DNA of 64,000 bases from Timema cristinae (taxonomy: Eukaryota > Arthropoda > Insecta > Phasmatodea > Timematidae): NCBI GenBank assembly GCA_039000515.1, contig JBCFYV010000012.1, positions 5,877,018 through 5,941,017 on the forward strand, read 5' to 3'. Below the pieces are notes generated by a model. It saw only the letters and a list, made by a program, of their open reading frames with translations, made no database searches and was not told where the DNA came from. Made by a program: the position numbers and the translations under genes. Positions 48,001 to 61,384 of the stretch are shown in pieces. Numbering within the stretch: position 1 is the first letter of the stretch; every line of letters starts with the position of its first letter.

Positions 48001-49672
48001 TATATTATATATTTAAGCAAACATGTTTGAATATTTTGTGGTCCTCAACACGCCTCGAGTTTGTGAATCTGAACCTTCGGCTAGTGTGAGTTTGAGAAAC
48101 ACTGACAAAGGCAATAATTTTCTAGTTTACAGATTCTCACACACCTTTAGAATGATTCTCCTATAATTGCTCCAAATTTCAGCTTTCTATGTTATGGAGA
48201 AATGTGAAAATTTTCTGTACATCAATATTTACCAACCAAACCCAACCTTTTCCTTAATAATTATTGGTGGACGTATGGTGGGCTAAGTTTTGTTGTTGGG
48301 CTAGCTTGTCTAAATATTTGAGAAAAACAATTTTTTTTATTGAATTGGCTCTTCAATTTTTTTTTCATGATACATATTTTTTCTTGCAAAACTGTTAGGT
48401 CGTAGAATGCGTCGTACTTACACGAAAAACATTTCAACAATAAAAAATTGAAAATAACTTAATGTTTCTACTTTTTAGGTTCATGCATCTCACATTCATT
48501 ATTACATTATGTTAATTTTTTATGACTAAACTAATAATTCAAAAAGTCATTATTGGGCGAAAAAGTTTTAAAATCATGCATATATATTTACATACGAACA
48601 TCAAAAATTATTGGATGGGGAGGGAGATACGCTAACTTTGGCTCCCCAACATTTTTAATATTAAATATTTGTTATTTAAGCTAGACTCAACCTTACCCCC
48701 ACCACTTTTATGTATTTTTTCCCTTTGCAAACATATTATGGGGCCATACTTGGTGCAAAACCGATTTTTTATATTTACATTATACAAAATAAAAAATTAA
48801 ATGAGGATTAGAACTACACTTGACCTTCTTTCTCACACACCTCCCTCCCATAACAATGATCTGAGACTATAAAACAAAATAAGTGCCAAATGGTGGTATT
48901 ATTACATATTTAATTTGGGGGGATGGGATGGAAGCCAACTTGAGCGATCTGATATAGGCTCTAACTAAAACCTTTCTGGTTTATGTGGTTTGTGTTGACT
49001 TAGAACACCATTTGGAGGACAGAAATATTTAACATAAGAACAAATTAATAATATAAATTAAGACAGATACCAATGAATATTTTTGGCATGTTTGATGGAC
49101 AGTAAAAAAAAATAGAAACCAATTTAGATATTATCACATAATACTTTTGATATACGTACCAATTTAAAATAATCGCTCTTAAGAATAATATTTGTAAAAT
49201 ATTAAATGGGTGTTTAAGGTTACATAGAGATTTAAAAAATATATTGCCTTTAAGAGAACAGTACAAGAGTTTTTAAAGTGATATACGTTTATCACTGTGG
49301 TCTATCTCATCTATTCAAGTGAGGCCTCTACTTAAATTTTGTACAATGATAAGATAGAAGAAGGTATGCATATACAAATTATAAGTTACACTTAAAAGAA
49401 TGGACTTAATTCTAAAATACACATTTGTACAATTTGAAAATATATTTAACTATAGACTTTATTGTAGTTAAAATCTTTAAAAGGGTTTACACTTTATTCA
49501 AAGTATTAATATTTTTTAAATCATGGTTGGTGCACACATAAGTTTAGTCGTCCCTTATAACCTCCTTATTTTATATCATGTATTCAAATCATTAATTTTT
49601 TTTCATTTATTCGGGGAATTTAACGTGCACCTTCTAAACTGACTTATAAATAATTTAAATCTAGAACAGACA

Positions 49673-50389
49673 ATAATAATTAATATCTAATAATAAAATA
49701 ACTAATTCCTACAAACTTTAATCTCTGGAAAATTTAGAAAATCCTATACACATCTGGAAGCTATAATTAGCTATTTATAAAGAGCATATTTTATTAAGTA
49801 TGGTTCTACAATTCAAAATAACACCATCTTTTAAAGCTATACATCTTCCTCCTCCTTTATTCATAAATCAAAAAGCAGTGATAAATTTAACAGATTTGAG
49901 TGCTTTTTATTATAAGTACCTACTATAAACTAAAAAATAGTCATTAACAGAAACTACGTTATTTAATAGTTCCCTTTAGTTTTCATTAATATAACTATAT
50001 ATGTAATTAATACTAATGCATCTTCCAGTGGTTAGAAAGTGATGGTGACGCCCAAACCCCCCTTTTCCCCTAAATTTTATTCTGGCTATGGCTTTGATTG
50101 TATGCCCTACCTAAAGTAAATTTCTGAGTGCGTCACTGGGTGGACACAAACATATATATAATCTTTTCAAACATTATAGATATCATCTTTAGATTAGAAA
50201 TAAAATAAAAATATAGTGAAAGTTTCTTCGCGCGATTAAGTTAAATTTAAATCTAAAAATTTAAGTTTTTATTTTTGTATATTTAGTGAGCATTATCAGA
50301 AGCGACAGGTGAATTACAAGCTAACTTAATATTATAACAGACACAATACGCATTCCCACAAATTTAAATTTCACCAATGGTAAATGTTT
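49673..50389. other. Centre of the inverted repeat, first part, unassigned
   Basis: AT-rich spacer between the arms, with no recognised gene. Confidence 0.5.
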
Positions 50390-50450
50390 AAGTCATGCCG
50401 GGATTCGATTCTCGGAACTTCAGTTCTGTGGTAAAAGTGCTTATAATTGA
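50390..50450 (-). repeat. SINE family 3 fragment, reverse orientation
   Basis: Plus-strand GCCGGGATTCGATTCTCGGA is close to the complement of the family 3 B box. Confidence 0.4.
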
Positions 50451-50596
50451 GGTAAGGTGTCAAACTTGGATTAAATTGGTTCAAGATATACGTAGCTAGG
50501 TTTTTTAATTTACTGAGAGGATGTTGAATAGGTTGAAGTTATATTAAGATTCCCTTAAAATAATTAGCACTCAATGACAAAGTGTTATAATTTTAT

Positions 50597-50830
50597 GAAA
50601 ACCGCATCTTACTGCACGTCCGAGCTATCCGACTCTTTACAATAATAGAGTAAATTAGAAAGGTGTATTTAAAAGGAAATGTACACGAATTTGAGTGGAA
50701 AAAGAGAGAGGGAAATCATTTAGAAAATCGTCCCTCAGTACACACAACAGGAATTCAAACCTCGACCTCCGCGTCACCCAAAACCAAGTTATATTTAGAG
50801 TGTGATGACTTAAGAGACCAGATAGCTTAC
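50597..50830 (-). repeat. SINE family 2, reverse orientation, decayed
   Basis: Plus strand reads CCGCATCTTACTGCACGTCC (tail) and then AGGAATTCAAACCTCGACC (B-box complement). Confidence 0.6.
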
Positions 50831-50950
50831 AGCGTTAATACCAAGGTACCATTTTTATTTGTGTACAGAGGTATCATTTTTTATCACGTATCTATAAATG
50901 TTTTGTTAACAACACATAAACCGTACTAAATGTTGATTTCAATACACGGT

Positions 50951-51130
50951 CTGACACTTTAGATCAGTCGGTAACGTGTTTTCATACTGAGATAAAGGTC
51001 CCGGTTTCGATTCCCGGCATGGCCTAAAAAATTATAATTGGTGAACTGTGCGTTTCCCCTTTCAAATGGTTGAATTAACGGTCGGGGGGCTGGGTGTTGT
51101 ATCTGTTCTAGATTTAAATTATTTATAAGT
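50951..51130 (+). repeat. SINE family 3 (tRNA-derived), overlapping the inverted-repeat inner boundary
   Basis: A-box-like GATCAGTCGGTAACG and B-box-like CGGTTTCGATTCCCG (tRNA-Lys-like), a body with AACGGTCGGGGGGCTGGG, then CTGTTCTAGATTTAAATT. The related copy at 55,123 has the same layout. Its last bases are also present at the inner end of the left arm. Confidence 0.7.
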
Positions 51131-52667
51131 CAATTTAGAAAGGGAACGTTAAATTCCCCAAATAAATGAAAAAAATTAATGATTTGAATACATGATATCA
51201 AATAAGGAGGTTATAAGGGACGACTAAACTTATGTGTGCACCAACCATGATTTAAAAAAAAATAATACTTTGAATAAAGTGTAAACCCTTTTAAAGATTT
51301 TAACTACAATAAATTATATAGTTAAAACTATTTTCAAATTTTACAAATGTGTATTTTAGAATTTTGTCCATTCCTATAAATGTAACTTATGATTTGTATA
51401 TGCATACCTTCTTCTATCTTATCATTGTACAAAATTTAAGTAGGGGCCTCACTTGAATAGATGAGATAGACCACAGTGATAAACGTATATCACTTTAAAA
51501 ACTCTTGTACTATTCTCTTAAAGGCACTATATTTTTTAAATCTCTATGTAACCTTAAACACTCATTTAATATTTAACAAAATATTATTCTTAAGACAGAT
51601 TATTTTAAATTGGTACGTATATCAAAATCATTTTGTTATAGTATTTAAATTGGTTTCTATTTTTTTTACTGTGCATCAAACATGCCCAAAATATTCAAGT
51701 TTATCTGTCTTAATTTATATTATTAATTTGTTCTTAAGTTGGATATTTATGTCCTCTAAATGGTGCTCTAAGTCAGCACAAACCACATAAACCTGAAGAG
51801 GTTTAGTTAGAGCCTATAGAAGATCACTCAAGTTGGCTTCCATCCCATCCCCCCAAATTAAATATGTAATAATACCACCATTTAGCACTTATTTTGTTTT
51901 ATAGTCTCAGATCATTGTTATGGGAGGGAGGTGTGTGAGAAAGAAGGTCAAGTGTAGTTCTAATCCTCATTTAATTTTTTATTTTGTATAATGTAAATAT
52001 AAAAAATCGGTTTTGCACCAAGTATGGCCCCATAATATGTTTGCAAAGGGAAAAAATACATAAAAGTGGTGGGGGTAAGGTTGAGCCTAACTTAAATAAC
52101 AAATATTTAATATTAAAAATGTTGGGGAGGCAAAGTTAGCGTATCTCCCTCCCCCATCCAAAAATATTTGATGTTCGTATGTAAATATATATGCATGATT
52201 TTAAAACTTTTTCGCCCAATAATGACTTTTTGAATTATTAGTTTAGTCATAAAAAATTAACATAATGTAATAATGAATGTGAGATGCATGAACCTAAAAA
52301 GTAGAAACATTAAGTTATTTTCAATTTTTTATTGTTGAAATGTTTTTCGTGTAAGTACGACGCATTCTACGACCTAACAGTTTTGCAAGAAAAAATATGT
52401 ATCATGAAAAAAAAATTGAAGAGCCAATTCAATAAAAAAAATTGTTTTTCTCAAATATTTAGACAAGCTAGCCCAACAACAAAACTTAGCCCACCATACG
52501 TCCACCAATAATTATTAAGGAAAAGGTTGGGTTTGGTTGGTAAATATTGATGTACAGAAAATTTTCACATTTCTCCATAACATAGAAAGCTGAAATTTGG
52601 AGCAATTATAGGAGAATCATTCTAAAGGTGTGTGAGAATCTGTAAACTAGAAAATTATTGCCTTTGT

Positions 52668-53251
52668 CAGTGTTTCTCAAACTCACACTAGCCGAAGGTT
52701 CAGATTCACAAACTCGAGGCGTGTTGAGGACCACAAAATATTCAAACATGTTTGCTTAAATATATAATATAGGTACTTTTGTTTTTGTAGCGCATCTTAC
52801 TAGTCATCCTGACTAAGCATATTTTAATAACGCTAGTAATTAAGGGATGAGGAACATATAATGTGGAGGAAATGTAACTGCATTTGAGAAACGGGAATAT
52901 GGGATACCATAAATAGTAAAAATCCACCTTCTGTACATCCAAATGAAATTCGATCCCGCGTTTCCCCGATACCAGCTAGCTAGATCATAATAATCTGACG
53001 TTTAATCCACGTGCCCGCCGATGTAACTCTTTAATAGCTATTTGATACTATGTGATTAAAATATTACATAACTCATATTTTCCAGATGTTAATTTGGGTT
53101 AGAGAATCACTCAAAGCAGTATTTATTGAAATATGTAAACAAAAATCCCCACAATCCCCTATTTAAAAAGTGATAAAAAAATATTACAATTTGAAGTAGT
53201 TTAAGTGTTTTACATCAATATTATATTAACACGAAATTAAACTATTATTGT

Positions 53252-53310
<59 letters not shown>

Positions 53311-53403
53311 GGTGTAGCTGCAGGACAAATACTTATTTAAGAGTTATGCATACAAGTGGGCCAGTTAGATATGATCCGCAGGCCATGAATTTGAGAACCC
53401 CTG
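52668..53403. mobile_element. hAT-type MITE in the right arm
   Basis: Inverted counterpart of 47,365-48,104, with ends CAGTGTTTCTCAAACTCAC and TTGAGAACCCCTG. Confidence 0.65.
53250..53307. repeat. (TG)n(AG)n compound microsatellite
   Basis: Inverted counterpart of 47,461-47,523, slightly shorter. Confidence 0.95.
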
Positions 53404-53989
53404 CTTTCGTATACCATGCGTGGCCAATATTGTGAACTCAAAAAACATTTATCTTAAGATAGAAAAGGTTTTGTATTAATATAATTGTGATAATTATATT
53501 AATAAATATATCTTTGTATTTGAACTAAATTAAAGTAAAAATTATCATTTATATAACTATTAAAGATTTATTTTCCTCAGAGACTAACAAACTAAGAAAA
53601 TAAGCTTCGTTTGGTTTGAATGCAATGTTATTGAATTACAGGTAAAATACCCCTAAAATCGATTACGGTTAGTTTATAACCTTGAGAAAACCTCTCTTTT
53701 CAGTTTTCTTACAACTTCCGCACCCCCCCCCCCCCTAATTCTTACAATCTCTCTTTTACAAGAGAAGTATTCCTCTCTTCTTTTAGACAAAGAGGGAGAG
53801 TAATATTTAAACAGTACCATAACTGGCCGTCAGGATGCACCACTAGCGTACTAGCGCTTTCTAACAGCGATATATGTAACTAGTGAAATAATTTTGATGA
53901 GTGGCGTAGAGTTTTTCCCTATCCTTCGTTCCTTCTATAGTATATATACAGTCAACGGATTTTCTTCCACACTTCCTAGCTATTTTCGG

Positions 53990-54720
53990 ATTATACCCAC
54001 CTCCATCTTCATGTAGTCCCATTAATGTTTCTTTTCTAATGTTTTAAAACTTTCATGATTATTTGTAGAGGTCCTTTTACCTGTCCACCAAATTTAAATT
54101 TTATAACTCATCTAAAAAAATGCTTTAAATCTTCCATTCCCCATTTCCCGGGGCCTCATTTTGAAACCTTATATTTTCTATTTCTTTGGTTATATGTTGA
54201 AATCCTGTTACCTTCCTGCCAGGCAAAATTTCAAGTTTCTATATACTCTGGCTCTAAAGATACATAGGTGAATTTTGAAAACTTTCTAAGACCCTCAAAG
54301 AGATCAAATTTCAAGACTTATTCCTTTTTTGGGGCTGTCCTCCTACCTGCCTGCCAAATTTGAATTTTCTATGACACTTAGCAGCAATTTTTATCTTTAT
54401 CCCCCTCTACCTTTAATTTGCTATGTCTCAATTAATATTTAAGGTTTTCGGACTTGTATTATTATTTAGAATGGTCCCTTTACCTTCCGGCCAATTTTCT
54501 ACCTTGTATAAAAAGTTTATTTCTAATTATAACCCCTCCACCTTATTTTGAAATGTACTTTTTTTTAATTTTTCTAGTTTATATGTTGCAATCACTCTAC
54601 CTTAGCACCAAATTTTAGTTTTCCAGCTTTTCTGGAAGGGTTTTTTCTTTATTTCCGCTTAGATCTACATTCATACATATATATATAAGATTTGGTTATT
54701 TTTCCCTCTGACTAACTTTA
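53990..54720. repeat. Degenerate repeats flanking the inverted repeat, right
   Basis: Three or four loose units with TTACCTTCC.GCCAAATTT-like and ATTTTGAAA phrases, each 150-190 bases, like 45,481-46,822. Confidence 0.4.
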
Positions 54721-55122
54721 TATGCTATAAAAGAACAAAGTTACTTTACAGACTCCCCATGTGGAGAACAGGTACACCATCTAGGTTTCTCTGCACATTC
54801 TAATTTTTGTGTTATACTTTTCTTTTAAGGGGTATAAACGATAAGAACACCAAATAGTCAATTTTTATAACTTTGTCTCTCTGTCCATTTGTTTGTTTCC
54901 AGTAAACTAAAAAAGTATTGATAAGATCAAGTATTCCTTATTTTTAGAGCCCCATGGTAAGTTAGCTCATCAGCGAACGAAGTAGTGTAGAAAAAGCACG
55001 CGAAAGTAATGAGCATTCGTCGCAGCTGGTATTGTGGGTACATTAGATAGATGGCACTTGATATGAGGGGAGGGTATGGGTGTATGTAAACATATATATG
55101 AAAACTTCATTAATGGTTGTAT
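54721..55122. other. Unassigned DNA
   Basis: No gene or element recognised. Confidence 0.45.
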
Positions 55123-55303
55123 GCATCCTTAGCTCAGTCGGTAGCGTGTCTGTATACTGAAATAAGGGTTCCTGGTTCGATTCCTATAATGGCCGAAACA
55201 TGTACAATTGGTGAAATGTGGGTTCATCCTTTCATATTGATAAATTAACGGCCGGGGATTGAAGGTTGTACCTGTCCTAGTCTTCAATTAAATTTTAAGG
55301 CAT
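55123..55303 (+). repeat. SINE family 3 (tRNA-Lys-like head)
   Basis: A-box-like TTAGCTCAGTCGGTAGCGTG, B-box-like TGGTTCGATTCCTATAATGG and body GTACAATTGGTGAAATGTGG. No acceptor stem, so not a tRNA gene. Confidence 0.75.
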
Positions 55304-55429
55304 ATGAATTTACAAGCCGCTCCAGCCAGTATATTAAAATATGTTGCTTGAATAAAAAACTGACCCAAGCCACAGGATGGAAAAAGTAATGAATGTAAGT
55401 AAGAGTATACGTAAATATACATAAATTAT

Positions 55430-56110
55430 TATATGCGTACCCTCACACACATGGCAACGTGGTTAGGAGTGGTGGACCAATAATTTAGAGAAGCCTTGTT
55501 CGATTCTGGGTGGTGGTAACAAATGTATTTATTGTGTATACACCAGTTAGTTTTAGTATCCAATCTATAGATATGCAGGTGCTAGGTCTGAGTATCTTGT
55601 ACTAGGATCAGTGTCTTATGTAAAATTCATTTAAAAGTCGTGTGTTGATAGAGTATGGTGTTGAGAAATGCCTTAATCAATACTTTCATTTTTTCATATC
55701 CTCCGGGATACCTGCATAGTTACACTAATTTGGTAAAAATAAGATAGGTAGAATTAAGCGTAAGTGTATCCCCATTTTTATGGAGTGAAAGTGGGAAATA
55801 ATATAAGAAAAACCTTAGTGAATCCTACTGGGATTTAATCCCTGGTATCTCAGTCATCAACAATACCTACTATTGTGATAGTGACGACTTAGAACATCCG
55901 ACTATCGATGAGGATTATCATAATTTTATTTATACTCATAGTGTAAGGATGATTAATCTATAGTTGAGATAAAACGTACCCATATAAGCGTAAAAGGAGA
56001 GTGGAAGAGAAACAACCATCTTTAGCATAACTGGTATGAATTTGAACCACGTGCTCCTTGGTTACGGTAAACCAGAAAATATAAGCCTGACATCTAGCCC
56101 GTGTGACCAT
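55430..56110. repeat. Cluster of decayed SINE fragments
   Basis: Forward tRNA-like fragment near 55,445-55,520 (TTGTTCGATTCTGGG) and reverse family 2-like fragments near 55,720-55,870 (GGGATTTAATCCC) and 55,900-56,110 (AATTTGAACCACG). Boundaries are approximate. Confidence 0.45.
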
Positions 56111-56339
56111 ACATGCTAATTATCTCAATTGAAGACCTTTTTACTTTATCATGCATACGAGGTTAAACAATAAACACTAAATATAGAAACAATGTTTTTC
56201 GGTTGAAACGTTAACCCAAAGTGTTAAAAGTGTTAACTTATTTGATGGGCACAAGGGCAAAGGTGGAAGTCTATTCTTGTCTGATTCTTCGATGCGAAAG
56301 AGAGAGATGGGAGCTAAAATTATTACCTACTGTACTGAC

Positions 56340-56450
56340 ATGTTATTTGCCTAAATGGTTTCCAACTGTCTCCCCACGCAAGTTAGTTCGGGCACCCTTC
56401 CTCGACACTTCTTCCTTCCTAATCCTACTCTATTAGTGTAGGAATATGTA
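56340..56450 (+). repeat. SINE family 2 body fragment
   Basis: Body phrases CCTAAATGGTTTCCAACTGT and CTTCCTAATCCTACTCTATT, without a clear head. Confidence 0.45.
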
Positions 56451-56858
56451 TATCATTAAATGAAGGGAGTATATTAAGGCCCTAACCTCAGGAGGTAGGT
56501 GTTAGTGTAAATAAATGTGCCAACACTTTGCAGGAACAATCACCTTCCGAGGCTCGAACACGAGTCCTAGTCTCTTTAGTTAGAGCTAAGAATGCCAACC
56601 AAACACGCTGATATTGAGCTAGCTCATCAAGATTCCAACTAAATCAAATATAGTTGGAAAGTGACGTATGAACAAAGGAATTGGACTCTAGACTTTTGGT
56701 TTAGTGCGGCAATGCTCCTACGCCTCAGCTATCCAGGAAAGACTGCCTTCTGCTCTGGGTCGTTCTTCACTCATAGCTTAAGACAGAGTCTGTGATGGAC
56801 TGGTGCGTTCATCAGACACTGCTGTATTCATAACCAAAATTAATTTCCACCTTAATTA
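56451..56858. other. Unassigned DNA with a possible tRNA-like fragment
   Basis: GAGGCTCGAACACGAGTCC near 56,550 might be a reverse B-box remnant. No gene. Confidence 0.35.
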
Positions 56859-57075
56859 CCCACTTCGGTGGTCGCAAGGCCTAAGGCGCTGCTCTCACAT
56901 CCGACTAGACTGAGGATGATGGGGAGGTCGTGGTTCGATCTCTGCTGAGTGTACTGAAGGTGTTTTTTCCTAAATTAATGTTTTCCAACTCTCGTTCCAT
57001 GTATATGCAAGTATAAATCCTCTAAACAACCTTCCTAATCCCTAACCCACTAACGTAATTAGAACATAAGCTTAT
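56859..57075 (+). repeat. SINE family 2 (tRNA-Leu-like head)
   Basis: Head GTGGTCGCAAGGCCTAAGGC, B-box-like GTGGTTCGATCTC, body TTTTTTCCTAAATTAATG. The tail is decayed. Confidence 0.75.
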
Positions 57076-57627
57076 AATTACTCATTATATGGAGTAAATG
57101 TCATTACAATTATGTTTGCTCAGTTTTGATAGGTAATTAGATTGTTTCGTCTATTTGTGACTCACTCTGAACTGAGATACTTAGACTATATCTCCTAGCC
57201 TTGACACTCTCATCTTATGTGATCCGGACTGCTCTGGACCAAGGAGGGATGACCCAGGGATCTTGCCTGATACTTATCTTCTGTGGGCCGTGTGACCAGG
57301 ACTTAACTCGGGCTTACAAGCGACACCACTCTGCGTGCTTCAAGCCATTCTTTTGGTCAACAGGATGGAGGTAAGGACTTAACACATTCAACAGAATGTC
57401 CTTTTATTGCCTTTTGGATAGGTCATATGAGTTTTATAGTTTTATTACACGATTTAAAATATATTTTAATTATTTTTAATATGAAAACTAAACTCATCCG
57501 CTAAAGCACATACCTAAGTTTTTCTAGAAAGTCTTAAACTTTTTTAATACATTTTTTTTAATTTGAGATATCTCTATTGGTTAACACATTTTTATTAGAA
57601 AATAAACCTTTTTGGTTAAATTATTAC
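57076..57627. other. Unassigned DNA with a G/C-richer island
   Basis: About 57,160-57,370 is richer in G/C than its surroundings but has no long frame or known motif. Confidence 0.4.
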
Positions 57628-57661
57628 CTTAATAACCCGAACGGGTAGTAAGACGCGGTGC

Positions 57662-57699
<38 letters not shown>
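57628..57699 (+). repeat. SINE 3' tail with (TAA)n
   Basis: AACCCGAACGGGTAGTAAG, GACGCGGTGC and more than ten AAT repeats, without a head: a strongly 5'-truncated copy of the shared tail. Confidence 0.8.
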
Positions 57700-60060
57700 T
57701 TACCTTAATACTTTTTTGTTTTAAAAACATCTTTAAGCTGTTTAATAAGCTTTGACACTAAATTTTACAAGTGTTATCTTTCAGCCATAGAAAGCGTATG
57801 TCATTAAAATTATAATACACAAGTAAGTTTTTTATACAACAATAAAAATATTAGAGGAGATGAACAATAATGTTTCATTTGTTAATCCCTACATAAAAAT
57901 AGAAATAAAAAAGAAAAATCAAGCCCTTAGTGTGTGATTGAAGTGAATGTGAGTTACGGTAAGTATTTGTGCATGGCTTGTAACAAAAATAATTCCTTGG
58001 TCAAAATAAATAAAATATTGATCTAGTGGAAACATTAATTTAATTCTCTATTTACAGTAATATTAATAGATCTTGAATATTTATCACGAGCATAGGGACG
58101 TTTGATGTGGAACTTTTTAAGTAATAAAAGATGTCTTAGTCAAATTTACACAATGTCCAGACAAATATTCAAGAACTATTAAAATTACTATGCGTAGAGA
58201 ATTCAACTAAAAGAATCTATAAGGGTAATATTTAAAGACGCCTGTGTGTTGGGTCCCTATGATTTGTTCTCTAATATGGATAAAGTTTAATTGAGAGCGA
58301 CGTATGAATTGAGTCTCTCATATTTTACAAAGGATGTTCACACTGGTGTTTTAAAGATATTTGTCAGAATTAATCAGTTTCCGTTTCGTTCTCATCACGT
58401 TTTTATCATGGAATTAATTGAAAGTGAAAAGTTAAAACCTCTTATAGTGATCAAAGGGTATAAGTTAACGTTTCATGAAATGCTGAAGAGCACATGTAAT
58501 TGTGTAAGCTCGTTCCATTGTCCATCTTCGGTTGTCAACTAGCGCTGAGGAAACGCAATAACGCTTTGTATTCGATGGAAATAAAAACTAATAATGTTCA
58601 AAAATTTGTATTTGTGAACGCTCGCGTAATTTTATAGTGTTTTTTTTTCCACGGAAAAGAATTTGTAAGTTTTGTGTGAAGTTATGATTTAATGAACCGA
58701 ACATTCAAAAACTGTCCCAAGTTCAAAAAAATGTTTACAGTACATGGTCTTAAATATGATGTGTATGTACACCTACAGTAGCTTTAGTATTTTTCTTGTT
58801 GTCGAACAAACGTAAACCCCACATATGCACAACTTTAGTATATCGCCACAATTATCTCGGTGATATATTCACACCCTCCGAAATGTGTATAGATTTTAGA
58901 GAAACAATACATAGTGCAGTGAAGGAAGTGTGATCAACTGTGCAAATAAGAGGTTGCCGACATTCCTAGGGGCAAAATTGGTGGAAACAGATTCAAATCT
59001 TAGGACTTACTAAAGTGTAAAGACACAACAATTCTGAAAACAGCTATTTTTTTGAAATTTCTATTTACAGCCTCTTTTTAAAAGCTTAACGATGTCCTTG
59101 ACGGTTTTACAGACGACTTGATGACAATTTAGCCACAAGAGAATATTTAATGGTCCAGTACACTGAGTACATTTTTGAAAATATATATCCCCGGAAGCAG
59201 CATTTCCCCCTAGCATATGGGTTCAATTCCCCGCCAGTACAAATCGAACACCAAACAGTTGTGAAAGTTTTAATTCTAAATTGAACAGCTCTTTTTATAA
59301 AGGTTGCCCAAATATCTATAAATATAATCATAGAATTCAATGTGGAACAGAGTTGAAATTTGCATTCATTTTATGAATCGTTCAAACGAAGTATCAATCC
59401 GAAATGAGTTTTTACGCATATAACTTCCAGATGAATTAATATTATCTAAACTCATCTCCCCCCCCCCCCCATCCTCTCTCTTTTTAACAGACGGATTAAG
59501 ACATTAAAAATTCAGCTGCCCCTCTGGACTACAGCGCATGCAAATAACAGACGAATGGTTAATTTATTCATCACATAAAAAAATGGTTCGCTCCTACTCA
59601 GCGGGCAATCCCCTATTCTTCTATCTGGCGACCTGGGGTGCATGTTTATTTAATGCTTCGCTTACCATATCCGGTGGGGATCCCCATATAGAATCACCCA
59701 ACAAGACTGTTGTTCTCATTTCTGTACTTCATATCACTCTACAGTTTCAACGAAGTCAAGCTGAGTTGTAATATCGCCGTTAAATGCCTCGTTATATATT
59801 GTGTCCTCAGCGTAATGCTTGCATACCCCCCAGGGGAGTCTTTTGAGGTCTCCTCAACTGTAAAGAACTCATCCTGGTTTTACATATGTCAGGATCTAGA
59901 ATGACAATCGTAATAAGATCTAGAAAGTTATATACATATTATCAACTGTAAGTGTGTAGTTCTGAGACGTCTTTATATGTTTTACAGTACAGCCTTATAA
60001 AAGTTGGATGATTGTCAAGGGGGTGGGGGCAACTTTTATTTTCCCCCTTGCATTGCGGTT
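57700..60060. other. Unassigned AT-rich DNA
   Basis: Short frames (83 codons at 58,291; 77 at 59,538; 64 at 59,710) have no recognisable motif. A tRNA-like fragment with GGGTTCAATTCCCC lies near 59,219, and a C12 run is near 59,459. Confidence 0.45.
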
Positions 60061-60255
60061 ACTACGTCAAAGTTGTCCTCTGCATATTTACACTAATGGT
60101 ATAAGGGTGAGGAGGATAGAAGTTTAAAAGAGAGTTCACCCACATCGACGTGGAGGAAGGTTGGTAAACCATTTAATAATAAAATACCAAGTAACTACCC
60201 CGGAATTTAAAAACCGACCTTAATGTAACTGGCAAGCCATCAATAAGAGAGTGAC
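60061..60255 (-). repeat. SINE family 2, reverse orientation, decayed
   Basis: Plus strand starts with tail-like TTTACACTAATGGTATAAGG and then GGAATTTAAAAACCGACC in the B-box position. Confidence 0.45.
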
Positions 60256-61384
60256 GCTTTATCCAACAAGCCCATTGGTGCGAGTTGAATATACAAAGGA
60301 AATATTGATAGAGAATTCAGATAGCTCCATTGTGGTAAAGTAGTTTCAATTTTATCATTTATGAAACCTGAATTATAGACAATACACATTTTTTTACTTT
60401 CTCATTCAATCAAATTTAAAATATTTTAATATTTATAATCTCAATGAAAATTTAATCTCAAAATGGGTATTTAAAATTATTTTATATAAGCTCAGACGTA
60501 ATGAATAGAGGCAAAAAGTACATAAGAATTCAAGCTATTTTACCTTGAACAAATAAAACGTTAATAATATGGAAACGTCTTTTACGATTTATATCACATT
60601 TCACATATTTTTTTACATAATAGAGAAATGTGCATGGTAATTATTACTAGTTATATCACCAATATCCATATAATTTTAATAGTATGTAAAAATATGTAAT
60701 GCTCTGAATAATAAACGATTTTAATAGTTTTCCTAATATATAATATTTATAAATATATTTAATTGAAAGCAACTCTATTAAAATTAACGCATGAAATTAA
60801 AAATTGAGGATAGTTTATTTTTTAAAAGACAATGGGAAATTATGTGAAACATATTATGTGTGGTTTATTTTAAAATGTCTAGTTTAGAAATTAATGAATT
60901 CTCCATTATGTATCTTATAAACACCATAGATCTGCTCTTCAAAACCAAAACCTATAATTAAAATATTCCTACAATATTTACGAAAGTTTTGGGATTTGTA
61001 AAGCCCAAAGGAGGAATTAAAGTTGTTTAGTGAAACCAAACAATCACTTTAAAATAGATGCATACATGTAGTATACAGTTCAATTTTCAAAAGAAGGGAC
61101 TTTTAGAAAATACAAATATATTATTTTACGGCAAGATTGTATAATAGTTTACAGTGCTATTTTATAGGTATCAATAATATCTATCAAATATTACAGATGA
61201 GGATCACATGACTTGAAAAAAATCCAGTTGTTTTTCTGATTATCAGATAAGGCTACGCCTATGAAAATTGGATTATATATAAGCCTAGATTGATATGATC
61301 GTTAAAATAAATGTGTTTCGAGGTTTTATAAAGAGAATATATGAATTTGTGCATCTTTTCTCCCGGATGTTGTATACTTTAGTA
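60256..61384. other. AT-rich unassigned DNA
   Basis: No gene or element recognised. Confidence 0.5.

Larger units (their letters stand above)
47365..48104. mobile_element. hAT-type MITE in the left arm
   Basis: The left end CAGGGGTTCTCAAATTCATG and right end GTTTGAGAAACACTG are imperfect inverted repeats of a common hAT terminus. The flanking 8-mers are only roughly alike, so the target duplication is uncertain. It contains (CT)n(CA)n and a SINE-like sequence. Confidence 0.65.
46826..49672 (+). repeat. Large inverted repeat, left arm (about 2.85 kb)
   Basis: Reverse complement of 51,103-53,958, apparently above 90% identity by eye, with small indels. The outer end is near ACCGTTGAATGTATATATAC and the inner end near TTATAAATAATTTAAATC. 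It contains a hAT-type MITE, a microsatellite and a SINE-like stretch, all present in the other arm. No coding sequence recognised. Confidence 0.92.
51103..53958 (-). repeat. Large inverted repeat, right arm (about 2.86 kb)
   Basis: Reverse complement of 46,826-49,672. Outer end near GTATATATACAGTCAACGG. It carries a C12 run near 53,724 not matched in the left arm, which has a short G run there. Confidence 0.92.

Noticed and set aside
47830..48030. 66-codon frame perfectly repeated at 52,742-52,942
   Set aside because: Its repetition is explained by the inverted repeat, and it lies in a decayed SINE-like stretch.
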